Part shown: piece after piece, positions 1 through 8,419 of the stretch
How the letters are laid out: the number at the start of each line of letters is the position of its first letter
How positions within the stretch are numbered: the first letter of the stretch is position 1
Source of the DNA: Smittium culicis
Taxonomy: Eukaryota > Kickxellomycota > Harpellomycetes > Harpellales > Legeriomycetaceae
Assembly (NCBI GenBank): GCA_001970855.1
Contig: LSSN01002336.1
Span: forward strand, 1 to 10,588
Reading direction: 5' to 3'
Length of the DNA: 10,588 bases
Notes under the pieces: generated by a model
The model's database searches: none
What the model was told of the DNA's origin: nothing
Seen by the model: only the letters and a program-made list of their open reading frames with translations
Program-made: the position numbers and the translations under genes

Positions 1-86
1 GAATGAATCCAGAAATTAAAGTATTTCAATTCAATACAGTTTTCTTTATTTGGTAGATAAAAAACTGCCTACCGCCAGTGAAAGGG
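1..86 (-). mobile_element. Truncated end of a TTAA-type MITE (copy A)
   Basis: Read on the minus strand, the sequence ending at 86 begins CCCTTTCACTGGCGGTAGG and continues into ATCTACCAAATA. This matches the terminal repeats at 7158 and 2979 in the same order and spacing. The flanking tetramer here is TAAA at 87-90 instead of TTAA, so the target site has decayed or differs. The element body lies to the left, outside the window; positions 1-40 still resemble the subterminal arm found at about 3335-3375. Inferred to be a non-autonomous DNA-transposon remnant. Confidence 0.6.
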
Positions 87-512
87 TAAAAATGAAAATA
101 ACAATATAGGCTATTTTTATGCATTATAAGTATAATACTTTTAGTATTAATGATTTTTATTTGAGTATTTATAATTTGTAAACTTATCAAATATTTGATA
201 AACTGGGTTAAGCTTTAGAATAATTTGATATTATAAAAAAAAGGTAGAGTGGATAAAAATCAAAAATTCGCACTTTTTTATTTACTGCACGTTTATGATA
301 TAATTCAAGCTATTTGAAGTTTTTTTTAACGTGCTGTGAGTAAAATATCTTTAATTATTATTTTCTCAGCTCTTCACATTATATATGTCTTTATTTATTC
401 CAAATATTTCTTTAAAAAGATAGCGTCAATATTATTAATACTTTAATTACTACGATTATTCTCCTAATTCTCAATTAAAATTGTTACCGAACGTCAATAA
501 TCTATCGCTGTG
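87..512. other. AT-rich 5' flank of transporter gene 1
   Basis: No gene is seen. The stretch holds an 18-bp perfect palindrome at 184-201 (TTATCAAATATTTGATAA), a small inverted repeat at 133-149 (TAATAC / GTATTA), and a larger inverted repeat at 287-334 listed separately. The promoter of the downstream gene must lie here, but no distinct TATA or initiator can be chosen because the whole region is A/T. It shows no alignable similarity to the 5' flank of the paralogue. Confidence 0.5.
287..334. repeat. Inverted repeat / potential hairpin upstream of gene 1
   Basis: A perfect 7-bp pair GCACGTT (287-293) and AACGTGC (328-334) encloses a second, smaller pair TCAA / TTGA around 305-317. The outer stem is more GC-rich than its surroundings. 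It lies about 180-225 bp before the ATG of gene 1. It could be a protein-binding dyad or chance; no counterpart is seen upstream of gene 2. Confidence 0.35.
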
Positions 513-2795
513 ATGTTTGTTTTTTATTTGATATTATCTATTAAAGCGATATCAAAGATTGTATTAATTTCATTATGCGGGTTCTATTTTGCTAGAATAG
601 GACTATTAAACCAGAAATCGTTAAGAATGATTTCAGAAATAAATGTGCTGCTACTTGGACCTTGCCTTCTTTACTCCTACATGGTTGAATCGCTTGACCC
701 TAATATGCTATTTAACTCATGGATATCGCCTGTTGTATATATTTACTATGGTATCGTTTCATTAGCTTGGGTATACATATCTGGAAAATTTCTTAATATC
801 AAAGAGGACTATTCTGGAGTGCTATTGTATGCCGTATTTTTTGCAAACACAAACACTTTGCCTATACCATTACTAAAATCTATTCTCTTGAATCCGGCTG
901 CAAAGTTTATGTTTAAAGATAATGATGATTCTAACGAACTAATGGCGTCAAGAGGAGTCGCGTATGCATTAATATTTGCTACTTTTAATAATTTACTTCG
1001 ATGGAGCTTAGGTACGATACTTATTTCACGTTGTAAGCCACAAAATAGAAAAAAAGCTATCAAATCGCCTAAAAGTACCTCAATACTATCACCATCCACT
1101 TCAACTTATTTAGATGGAGAGGTACCCGTATTAACTAGCTTCAATTCTATCAAAAAATCTGACGTTTGCGATTCACCTTCAAACACGAGAGATGATGATT
1201 CAGATAGCAGATTGTTTAGAAATGATAGCACCCATGTTTATATCGATGCTGAAAATTCTTATAAAAACTCGAATATCAACACAAAGACCGACAAAACTGA
1301 TTCTCAGCTCAATATCTCTTTCTGTTCTTCATCACAATTATTAGATAACGAAAATTTTACGGCTATTCCAGAAGCTAATATTTTGGAAGAATCCCGAGCT
1401 AAAATTTATTACTATTCTAGTAAAATCATATCAGGGATCAAATCATGTATAAATATGCCAGTGATAGCCATCCTCTTGGCAATAATAACCGTTTCGATCC
1501 CACAAGCAAAAAAAAGTTTTCTAGACATCAATTCAGTACCAAATGTGTTGTACGGTGCAATTTACATGTGTGGAGACGCCTGTATTCCAATGACAATGTT
1601 AACACTTGGTGGCCAACTGGGCCAAATTAATACTAAAAAAAATAAAAACAGCTCTGAAGAACGACTTGAACAATCGTTTTTCTGTATATGTAAAAATTGG
1701 CTTTCTTCAGTATATTCAAGATCAACCAGAAACTCGATGGATAGTATAGCCATTTCTAGCGATTTTGAAAATGATATCGATGGTTCGACCAATGCTGGTT
1801 TATCTTCATCTAATACCTTTGATGCTACATCTGCTTACTTTAAAAGCGAAAATTGCTCAACAAAAATATTTGAGCATTCGAAGATCGCTAATTATAGACA
1901 TGACCCCTTTTTGAAATATCGAAAACCAGATAGTCTAGAAGAAATTGTATCAATCCAACAAAAAAATGGCGCAGCATTGCACAACAGAAAGTTTATTTCA
2001 TCAAATTCCATTGAGAGTAGTTCTGAAGAATTTTCTGAAAATTTGAAAGATAGAGCAAGCACCAAAAAATTTAGTGTAGATACTGGCTTATCGAGAGCAA
2101 AAATTCAAAATCAAGGCAAACAATCAAGTATTATCAGGAAATTATCACTCACAATTGAAAATGAAAAACGTGATTTAGAAAAAAAAATGAGACAAAAAAT
2201 GAATGGCTATCAATCGATTGGTGATAAATACGATTTTGAACATGGCGATCTGTGCGAGGAATCTGGATACAAAAACGATGTAGACAATTTTACACTTGCA
2301 GAACCAATTTCATCAAATTCGATATTCTCGAACAAAAATGAACTAACAAATTGCAGCCAGCTAAATACTAAACCTAATGCTGGAAGGATCTCAAAAAATG
2401 TGAAGTTTCATACGAAAAAAAATTCAAATTGTATTGGCTCTGATTCTGAGACAGATATGGATGAACTGAATCAAGATAGTAAAAAAGGAGTTTTCATTGT
2501 GCTGATGGGTAGATTTTTCATCGCTCCTGTATTATCAGTTGTATTTCTTGTTTTTCTGATTAAATATTTTCCGAATCAAGTCGGTTTGTTATATACGGAT
2601 CCTGTATTCTTTTTTACACTACTTGTTTTATCAGCAACGCCTCCAACAATCACCCTGATTACCATTTCGCAATCACTAAAAATTTATGAAAGCGATGCTG
2701 CAAATTTGCTGGTATATAGCTATATTGTCGGAACTTTTACAATTTCAATCCAAGTTGGAATTTTTTTGCTCCTCACAAACGTTATTTTCAATTAA
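513..2795 (+). CDS. Auxin efflux carrier family transporter (fungal Ecm3-like), paralogue 1
   Basis: Predicted multi-spanning membrane protein of the auxin efflux carrier (AEC/Mem_trans) family, 760 residues, no introns. The start is ATG 513; the preceding in-frame codon is GTG, and the paralogue's ATG aligns exactly with 513. About five hydrophobic segments fill residues 1-170, with GPCLL at 49-53, NTNTLP at 112-117 and FNNLLRWSLG at about 158-167. A hydrophilic Ser/Asn loop (about 172-308) follows, then two membrane segments (MPVIAILLAII from 315; GDACIPMTMLTLGG from 354). A second charged loop runs from about 372 to 657. The C-terminal bundle includes a conserved Arg in GRFF..P (about 666-672), ATPP (708-711) and a final span to the end. 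Family members sit in plasma or ER membranes; the substrate cannot be inferred. Long loops are usual in fungal members. The tandem paralogue lies at 4228-6519. Confidence 0.93.
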   Translation: MFVFYLILSIKAISKIVLISLCGFYFARIGLLNQKSLRMISEINVLLLGPCLLYSYMVESLDPNMLFNSWISPVVYIYYGIVSLAWVYISGKFLNIKEDYSGVLLYAVFFANTNTLPIPLLKSILLNPAAKFMFKDNDDSNELMASRGVAYALIFATFNNLLRWSLGTILISRCKPQNRKKAIKSPKSTSILSPSTSTYLDGEVPVLTSFNSIKKSDVCDSPSNTRDDDSDSRLFRNDSTHVYIDAENSYKNSNINTKTDKTDSQLNISFCSSSQLLDNENFTAIPEANILEESRAKIYYYSSKIISGIKSCINMPVIAILLAIITVSIPQAKKSFLDINSVPNVLYGAIYMCGDACIPMTMLTLGGQLGQINTKKNKNSSEERLEQSFFCICKNWLSSVYSRSTRNSMDSIAISSDFENDIDGSTNAGLSSSNTFDATSAYFKSENCSTKIFEHSKIANYRHDPFLKYRKPDSLEEIVSIQQKNGAALHNRKFISSNSIESSSEEFSENLKDRASTKKFSVDTGLSRAKIQNQGKQSSIIRKLSLTIENEKRDLEKKMRQKMNGYQSIGDKYDFEHGDLCEESGYKNDVDNFTLAEPISSNSIFSNKNELTNCSQLNTKPNAGRISKNVKFHTKKNSNCIGSDSETDMDELNQDSKKGVFIVLMGRFFIAPVLSVVFLVFLIKYFPNQVGLLYTDPVFFFTLLVLSATPPTITLITISQSLKIYESDAANLLVYSYIVGTFTISIQVGIFLLLTNVIFN

Positions 2796-2813
2796 TGAAT
2801 TTCTTTTTAAATC

Positions 2814-2819
2814 AATAAA
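2814..2819 (+). terminator. Candidate polyadenylation signal of gene 1
   Basis: AATAAA lies 18 bp after the TAA stop of gene 1 and immediately before the TTAA (2825-2828) that starts a transposon-end remnant. In DNA this rich in A/T the hexamer is expected often by chance, so only its position supports it. Confidence 0.3.
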
Positions 2820-2828
2820 TTTATTTAA

Positions 2829-2866
2829 TCCTTTCAGGGGCGGTATGTCATTTTTGTCCATTTTAA
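2829..2866 (+). repeat. Solitary MITE terminal repeat (copy B)
   Basis: After TTAA (2825-2828) the sequence reads TCCTTTCAGGGGCGGTATG and then a T-rich run. This aligns with the starts of the terminal repeats at 2979 and 7158 (CCCTTTC..GGGC). Similarity fades after about 35 bp and no inverted partner was found before the next element at 2979. Probably a truncated or strongly decayed copy. It begins only 34 bp past the stop of gene 1, so it probably lies in that gene's 3' UTR. Confidence 0.5.
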
Positions 2867-2978
2867 GATTTTGCATTAGCGCCAGGTAGTTCAAAAAAAA
2901 CCTACTAAATGTTTTTATTATTACTAATTTAGAAGCATTATTCGCTTAAATTTTAATTCTTTTTATGCCCCAGTTTAA

Positions 2979-3410
2979 CCCTTTCACGGGCAGTAGACTA
3001 TTTTTGGCCCGCCAGATATAGCCAATTGTGCTCAATTATAATTTCTTAATCCCGAAGCATTATGAATTATTGGCCTGTTTTATAATTACAGCAAATAATA
3101 AATTTAATTTTTTTATAGAGTGATGGACGGGTAAGGGATAATAAACACCTACTACAAGTAAATTGAAAAATGAAAAAAATTAGTATAGGCATAATTACTG
3201 CTGTATTTTCGCTTTAGCCCTGTCGCACCCAGCACTCTAAAAAAACCCAAATTTATGATTCGTTTATGACTTTTAATCAAGTTTATTATTTGCTGATTTT
3301 CAACAATAAGCCAATAATCAATAAGGTCTCGTGGTTATAATATTTTAATTGAATTTGATTTGATTTGATATATTTTGTAGATCAAAAATAGTATACCGCG
3401 CATAAAAGAG
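2979..3410. mobile_element. Complete inverted-repeat MITE with TTAA target duplication, piggyBac-like (copies C and D as its ends)
   Basis: A 432-bp element lies between TTAA at 2975-2978 and TTAA at 3411-3414. The left end starts CCCTTTCACGGGCAGTAGAC; the right end, read on the minus strand, starts CTCTTTTATGCGCGGTATAC. The arms pair symmetrically: ATTATTGGC 3066-3074 with 3310-3318, and a perfect 14-bp pair at 3089-3102 with 3282-3295. A further pair (AGAGTG 3117-3122 with 3233-3238) is offset by 29 bp, which indicates an indel in one arm. The central unpaired part is about 110 bp. There is no coding capacity. TTAA target sites and CCC/GGG ends are hallmarks of the piggyBac superfamily; assignment to it is inference, since no transposase is present. 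Confidence 0.75.
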
Positions 3411-3414
3411 TTAA

Positions 3415-4227
3415 AATATCCAAAGTATTATCAGTTCAGGAAATTTAAAAGGTACAAAAATGCCCAACCCAATAGCTACAAGTTGCAGCAACACATTACC
3501 TTAGAGAAGAATCGCTCAAATGATTAGCAGGAATTGGTAAAGCAAGCTTGTTTATAGGCTTATTTTTTCATTATTCAGTTACAGCAAATGCTTTTTATAA
3601 TTGATATCTTGATTTTTTAGCTCGTTACATTATTTGAAAAGATAAAAAAAAATTATTGGGTACAAATAGCGGCTATAGCTATATTAGTGCTGAAATTCCG
3701 AGAAACTTTGCATAATACTTGCATGCAATTTAAATATTTTTATGATTTTCTCTATAATCTAAAGTAATCCTCTAGCCTTCCAACAATAAATATATAATTA
3801 TTCTGAACTTGAGACTAAACTTATATATCCTGGCGATATAATTTCGGCGAATTTCATACTAAGTTTTAGAATACTCTACAAGTATCCTGCGAATTAAAAT
3901 TTCGAGCCTTTTCGGTTTCATTAATATAAAATATATAACTCAGTTTATTTTTTTACTTTGAAACTAAACCATTTATACGGAACACTGAATTTTCAGATAA
4001 CTATTGACAGTAATTATTTTATTACTTTAACATAAACAATACCTTTCATCATATAATTTCCTTCATATCCATAATTCCTAGTAGGCCTATTTCCGATTTC
4101 TTTTATATTTGCGATAGGAATTGGGGAAAATTATCGTTTTATGATTTTTCGCAAGTAGATTACTCTCAAATTTTCCCAAATCAGTCTACTAACAAACAAC
4201 AAAATTATTATCACTTTACTCTTTGCT
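3415..4227. other. Intergenic region upstream of transporter gene 2
   Basis: No gene is supported. A slightly less AT-rich stretch at about 3440-3540 contains only short open frames. Around 3555-3605 there is weak similarity (GTTACAGCAAATGC) to the arm of the 2979-3410 element, perhaps another decayed copy. A TACTAAC heptamer at 4187-4193, 35 bp before the ATG of gene 2, resembles the yeast intron branch site, but no convincing 3' splice site lies before the ATG. The promoter of gene 2 must be here; no specific element can be chosen. Confidence 0.45.
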
Positions 4228-6519
4228 ATGTTTATCACGTACCTATTCCTAGCTGTTAAAGCTATATCAAAAATCATCCTAATTTCATTATGTGGATATC
4301 ATTTTGCAAGAAAAGGCATCTTAAATAAGAGATCATTGAGAATGCTTTCCGAATTAAGCGTGCAGCTACTTACCCCTTGCCTCCTTTATTCTAACATGGT
4401 TGAAACCCTTGACCCTGTTATTCTTTTCGAATTGTGGCTTACACCTATTGTATACTTTTTTTATGGAATTATTTCGTTGGCATGGGTTTACTTTTCTGGA
4501 AATTTGCTTGATGTAAAGGAAGATTATTGTAGATTACTGTCTGTTGCTGTGTTTTTTGCAAACACTAACACGCTCCCAGTATCATTACTAAAAACTATTC
4601 TTTTAAGCCCTAGCGCTGAGTTTATGTTTAAAGATAAAGATGATTCTACTAAACTTATGGCTGCAAGAGGTGTCTCGTATGCTATAATGTTTGCTACATT
4701 TAATAATTTGCTTAGATGGAGCTTGGGAACATTACTTATCTCTGGAGGTAAGCAACGAAAAAATACAAAAACAATCAATTCATCTTTCCACTCTTTAATG
4801 CCTACCCCTTCTATCTCACCATATCTGGCGGGCCAAACTCCTCTACTCGCTAAATCTAAAACTGGAAAAAACCCTGAGCTACCTAATCTTCTGTTACCAG
4901 ACAGCGCATACAGCGCATTAAAAAATAAATCCGCCAATGAAAACTCTATAATCATTAACACTGTGAAAAACTCTTATCACTACTCAGATGTTAATACACA
5001 ACTTGATGCTACCTCATCACAGCACAGTAGCTCTATCTGTTCCTCTACTCCTTTACTCTTAAACACTGATTCCTCAATCATCCCAAAGCCAAGTATTTTA
5101 GAAACAGTATATTCTAAAACCTGCTATTATTCTAGTGAAATCATATCAGGGATCAGATCATGTTTATCCATGCCAGTGATCGCCATCCTCTTGGCAATAA
5201 TAACCATTTCAATTCCACAAGCTAAAAAAAGCTTGCTAGATATTAACTCAGTCTACAACGTAATGTTCAGTGCTATTGACATGTGCGGAGACGCCTGTAT
5301 TCCAATGACAATATTAACACTTGGAGGCCAATTAGGACAGATGAATAATAAAAAAAGCAAATCTGACCATGAAGACCAATTTAACGAATCGTTTTACTCT
5401 AAATGTAAAAAATACTTTTCTTCACTATACTCCAAAATTTTTAGAAGCTCTGAAGATGATGTAGTTATTCCTAGAAATTATGAAAATGGATCATCACATC
5501 CTATCAAAAAGGATTCACTTACACCTAAACTTCTCATTACATCTTCGTCCTACTTTGGTGAAAACTCATTATCAAACAGATCTATTGACCCTTCAAAATT
5601 CTCTGTATCAAGTCATACTACCACTTCAAACTCGCGTATATCAGAAAACGTTGAAAATGATCTATCAAATCGAGTAAAACATAACACAAATCCGCCATCT
5701 AATGAATTACGAAACTCAAGCCATCTTGAGCAAGAATCACAGGAATTTTTAAACTATAAAAATCAGCAAACTAGCATTCAGATTCTTGATCCAAACTGCG
5801 ACTTACCAAGACCAACATCACATAACCAAGATATTCAAACGCTGAAAAATAGCACATCTTCATTGATGATTAGCAATGGTAAGAAGGTTTTAAAGAGCAA
5901 CTTAAAATCAAACAAAGCCAGCTATCAAACAATCGATGAAAGCTTTGATTTTAAAGATGAAGATGAGTTGGGTATATTATCTTCCAATAAAAACCAGACT
6001 GGGGGCGGAAAAGCTGCAGAGCTAAATTCTGCTAGCTCAATGAGTTCAGCGCATGTAGATACGCTTAATAGTAGCCAGCTATCTAATAAGAAAGCCAGTA
6101 TGGTTAATTTTACAAGCGAGCTACAATCACGAATGAGACAAATTTCACATGATAACGACTCAGACTCTGATACCGATTCTGTAGTATTGGACCAAGATAA
6201 GAACAAAGGGATTTTTATCGTATTGGTTGGAAGATTTTTAGTTGTCCCAATATCCGCGGTTCTAGTCCTCGTATTTCTAATCAAATATTTCCCGAACAAA
6301 GTTACTTTGTTATCAAGCGATCCTGTATTCTTGTTCACTCTTCTTGTTTTATCATCAACGCCTCCGGCAATTAACCTAATTACTGTCGTGCAATCGACTG
6401 GGCTTTATGAAAACGATGCTGCTAACTTGCTAATGTGGAGTTATCTAGTTGGCATTTTCACAATCTCAATTCAAGCAGGGTTCTTTTTGCTCCTCGCTGA
6501 CAGTATTTTCAATCCATGA
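4228..6519 (+). CDS. Auxin efflux carrier family transporter (fungal Ecm3-like), paralogue 2
   Basis: Tandem duplicate of the gene at 513-2795: 763 residues, intronless, same architecture. The ATG start (MFITYLFLAVKAISK) aligns residue for residue with MFVFYLILSIKAISK of paralogue 1. Shared landmarks fall at the same positions: TPCLLYS from 49, NTNTLP 112-117, FNNLLRWSLG 159-168, MPVIAILL from 315, GDACIP 354-359, Arg 669 in GRFL..P, and STPP 710-713. The membrane halves are strongly conserved, while the two hydrophilic Ser/Asn-rich loops (about 172-308 and 372-660) share mainly short motifs. Those include YQTI at 566-569 and the acidic SDSDTD at 645-650. It presumably acts as a secondary transporter in an internal or plasma membrane; the substrate is unknown. 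The stop is TGA. No nearby AATAAA is seen; the first clear one is at 6932-6937. Confidence 0.93.
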   Translation: MFITYLFLAVKAISKIILISLCGYHFARKGILNKRSLRMLSELSVQLLTPCLLYSNMVETLDPVILFELWLTPIVYFFYGIISLAWVYFSGNLLDVKEDYCRLLSVAVFFANTNTLPVSLLKTILLSPSAEFMFKDKDDSTKLMAARGVSYAIMFATFNNLLRWSLGTLLISGGKQRKNTKTINSSFHSLMPTPSISPYLAGQTPLLAKSKTGKNPELPNLLLPDSAYSALKNKSANENSIIINTVKNSYHYSDVNTQLDATSSQHSSSICSSTPLLLNTDSSIIPKPSILETVYSKTCYYSSEIISGIRSCLSMPVIAILLAIITISIPQAKKSLLDINSVYNVMFSAIDMCGDACIPMTILTLGGQLGQMNNKKSKSDHEDQFNESFYSKCKKYFSSLYSKIFRSSEDDVVIPRNYENGSSHPIKKDSLTPKLLITSSSYFGENSLSNRSIDPSKFSVSSHTTTSNSRISENVENDLSNRVKHNTNPPSNELRNSSHLEQESQEFLNYKNQQTSIQILDPNCDLPRPTSHNQDIQTLKNSTSSLMISNGKKVLKSNLKSNKASYQTIDESFDFKDEDELGILSSNKNQTGGGKAAELNSASSMSSAHVDTLNSSQLSNKKASMVNFTSELQSRMRQISHDNDSDSDTDSVVLDQDKNKGIFIVLVGRFLVVPISAVLVLVFLIKYFPNKVTLLSSDPVFLFTLLVLSSTPPAINLITVVQSTGLYENDAANLLMWSYLVGIFTISIQAGFFLLLADSIFNP

Positions 6520-7157
6520 TTTAGCTAGTTCTTTTTAATACTTACTTCATTTAGCAGCTATTTACTATTCGACACCTGTATTTCTATTATTATTAACATG
6601 AAAAACCTTTCTATTCTAAATCAATTTAAATCATTATACCTTCTTCCTTACACACATGAACCTAATTTAAATTCTAAAAATCCATGCTTTTTCACGTTTT
6701 TTTTACAATAAGTTTTTCTCAGATATTTTTATTTAATTTTACGATATTTTGAATTCCTACAGAATTAAACTATTTTTACTTTTTTTTCTGATAAAACTTC
6801 ATATCACCCCTTCACAAAAAAATTTTTTATTCTATTTGCCGAGACGATCTTTTATTTTAGAAAATTTAGTTTAGTTTTTTTTTATAATGTGAAAATTAGG
6901 TTAACTTTAGATAAATATGCAAAATAGTCCCAATAAAATTTTTATCAACACAATAACCCTTTTAAATTTTTTTAGAGTTTAAACTTAATGGAGAGAAATT
7001 ATATAAATGAAAGAAAATATAAATTGAAATAAATGAAAATTATATAGTCAAGATTTATATAATTTAGAACTGTTTTACTAATTCACTTCCTCCTCGAGTT
7101 AGATTTAACAATAATTTTTATATAAAATATTTAATTTTAACTCCGCGATAAGTTTAA
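6520..7157. other. AT-rich 3' flank of transporter gene 2
   Basis: No gene is seen: frames are short and the sequence is dominated by A/T runs. AATAAA at 6932-6937 is a possible but distant polyadenylation signal. The 3' flank does not align with that of paralogue 1. The region ends at TTAA 7154-7157, the junction of a transposon-end repeat. Confidence 0.5.
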
Positions 7158-7205
7158 CCCTTTCCAGGGCGGAAAACTTATTTTTTATCTACCAAATATA
7201 TCCAC
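7158..7205 (+). repeat. MITE terminal repeat (copy E)
   Basis: Directly after TTAA (7154-7157) the sequence begins CCCTTTCCAGGGCGG and continues to ATCTACCAAATATATCC. This is the best match in the window to the end at 1-86, sharing both the outer CCCTTTC..GGCGG block and the inner ATCTACCAAATA block. No matching opposite end with GGG-TTAA was found downstream, but an internal fragment of the same family occurs at 7745-7815. It is likely the left end of a copy disrupted by later insertion or deletion. Confidence 0.65.
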
Positions 7206-7744
7206 TTTTGTCGTAGTTAAATACGACTACAAAGAGGTTGATCCTCAAAAAAGGAAATAGGGAGAATCCTACAAAAACAAAGGATTTTTCTTTAAAAGTT
7301 TTAGCATATGAACAACTTTTGACAGTTTTTTTATACAGAGGATTTACTTCTTTGTGGAATTTTTTTATGTTAGAGTTGCTCTTTGTGTTTAGCTATACTA
7401 TTATCATTATCTTATTGCATTATTTTATTATATTATCCTTTTACATTTATATACCTTAAACATTAATAAAACACCAAGTTTTATAATTAAATTTTTAACT
7501 ATAAAAAGGCTTCCTTTTTCCAAGCTTTAATGGATATGAAGCTTTTTTGGTACAATAAAATTGAGAAAATCAAACAATTAAAACCTTTATTCAAACTTAT
7601 ACTATTGAACCAGAAAAAAAAACCCTAGACTAATATTAAACATCTAGGTGGAGTAAAGGGAAAACTCCGACACTTTTGTTCCATTAAATCGTTTTAATTT
7701 CGTGTCTTCCATTTGTAGGTAGATTTTAAAATAACACCAAATAG
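7206..7744. other. Spacer between MITE end and internal fragment
   Basis: A short open stretch at 7238-7459 starts only at TTG and encodes a low-complexity, Phe/Ile/Leu-rich peptide, so it is not called as a gene. A small dyad, GTCGTA / TACGAC at about 7209-7227, follows the terminal repeat. If 7158-7205 and 7745-7815 belong to one element, about 430 bp here is extra relative to the complete copy at 2979-3410 and may be a nested insertion of unknown type. Confidence 0.4.
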
Positions 7745-7815
7745 CATGTTTGCTAATAAATCATAAATGAATCATAAACTTAATTTTTTCAAAGAGTGTT
7801 GTACGGGAAAGATAT
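7745..7815 (+). repeat. Internal MITE fragment
   Basis: TCATAAATGAATCATAAA at 7761-7778 matches 17 of 18 bases of the reverse complement of 3252-3269 in the complete element. It is followed at the same spacing by AGAGTG (7793-7798), matching 3233-3238 in reverse complement. The orientation agrees with the terminal repeat at 7158. This supports one disrupted element spanning at least 7158-7815. Confidence 0.55.
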
Positions 7816-8394
7816 TCTAAAAGTTTTATAGAAATTAAAAATATTTTCCTTATAGTATTGAATTAAATATATGTCATAAAACCAATATTGTATTAATATC
7901 TTTATAATCACATAATAGGCTAATATTTTTGTATATAATCAATATATTATAAACAATATCAATCATAGTGTCCTCGGTTTATTTTGAGAAAAACGATAAT
8001 AAACTAATTGACTTTTTTTTACTGAGAATCTAATAATATGAATCATAAATAAGCAATTAACTTCTTATTTATATTCTTTATTTTTATATTATAATTCAGT
8101 GAGGATAAATGCCAGGTCATAACAATTTAATGTGAGAAAAAAGCTAACTGAAAATTAAAATTCGATATAATATAGTAAAATTAAAAAATATAATAAAAAA
8201 ATTTATGGTATAAAATATAATTTATTCGATTTTTGTATACTTATAAATTAATCTTTAGCAAAGGCGCTCTTCCAGAATAGACAATTTAACGATAATTTTT
8301 TAAACTATATATTAGCTAAAAAGTATATAAATTTGACTTAATTGATGAGATTCAAAATTCAAAGATCGCTTCAATATAACAAGATAATCTAAAT
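7816..8394. other. Gene-free AT-rich spacer
   Basis: Nothing can be supported here. All frames are broken by frequent stops and the composition is very A/T-rich throughout. The right end of the element beginning at 7158 should lie here if it survives, but no GGG-TTAA terminal repeat was recognised. Confidence 0.5.
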
Positions 8395-8419
8395 CGTTTA
8401 CTGGCATGTTTCTAAAATT

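Noticed and set aside
510..512. An additional initiator codon before ATG 513 of gene 1
   Set aside because: The codon is GTG; this is a eukaryotic-type gene and the paralogue's ATG aligns with 513.
4187..4193. TACTAAC as evidence of a 5' intron in gene 2
   Set aside because: The first plausible AG lies inside the conserved coding start, where protein similarity to paralogue 1 is already strong.
4748..4753. GTAAGC within gene 2 as a 5' splice site
   Set aside because: The frame is open and the residues on either side are collinear with paralogue 1, so no intron is needed.
4524..6338. Minus-strand open frames inside transporter gene 2 (4524-4961 and 5925-6338)
   Set aside because: Antisense shadows of a well-supported coding region; similar frames appear opposite gene 1.
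6517..6519. TGA read as Trp in this organism
   Set aside because: Neither transporter contains an internal TGA, gene 2 ends at TGA at the position expected from its paralogue, and Trp is encoded by TGG; the TGAs near 9927-9968 are better explained by decay.
7238..7459. 73-codon plus-strand open frame
   Set aside because: It starts at TTG and encodes a low-complexity hydrophobic peptide typical of T-rich DNA; no conservation signal.
8253..8285. TTAATC...AAGGCG resembling a decayed terminal repeat
   Set aside because: Only a few scattered bases agree with the consensus and the inner ATCTACC block is missing.
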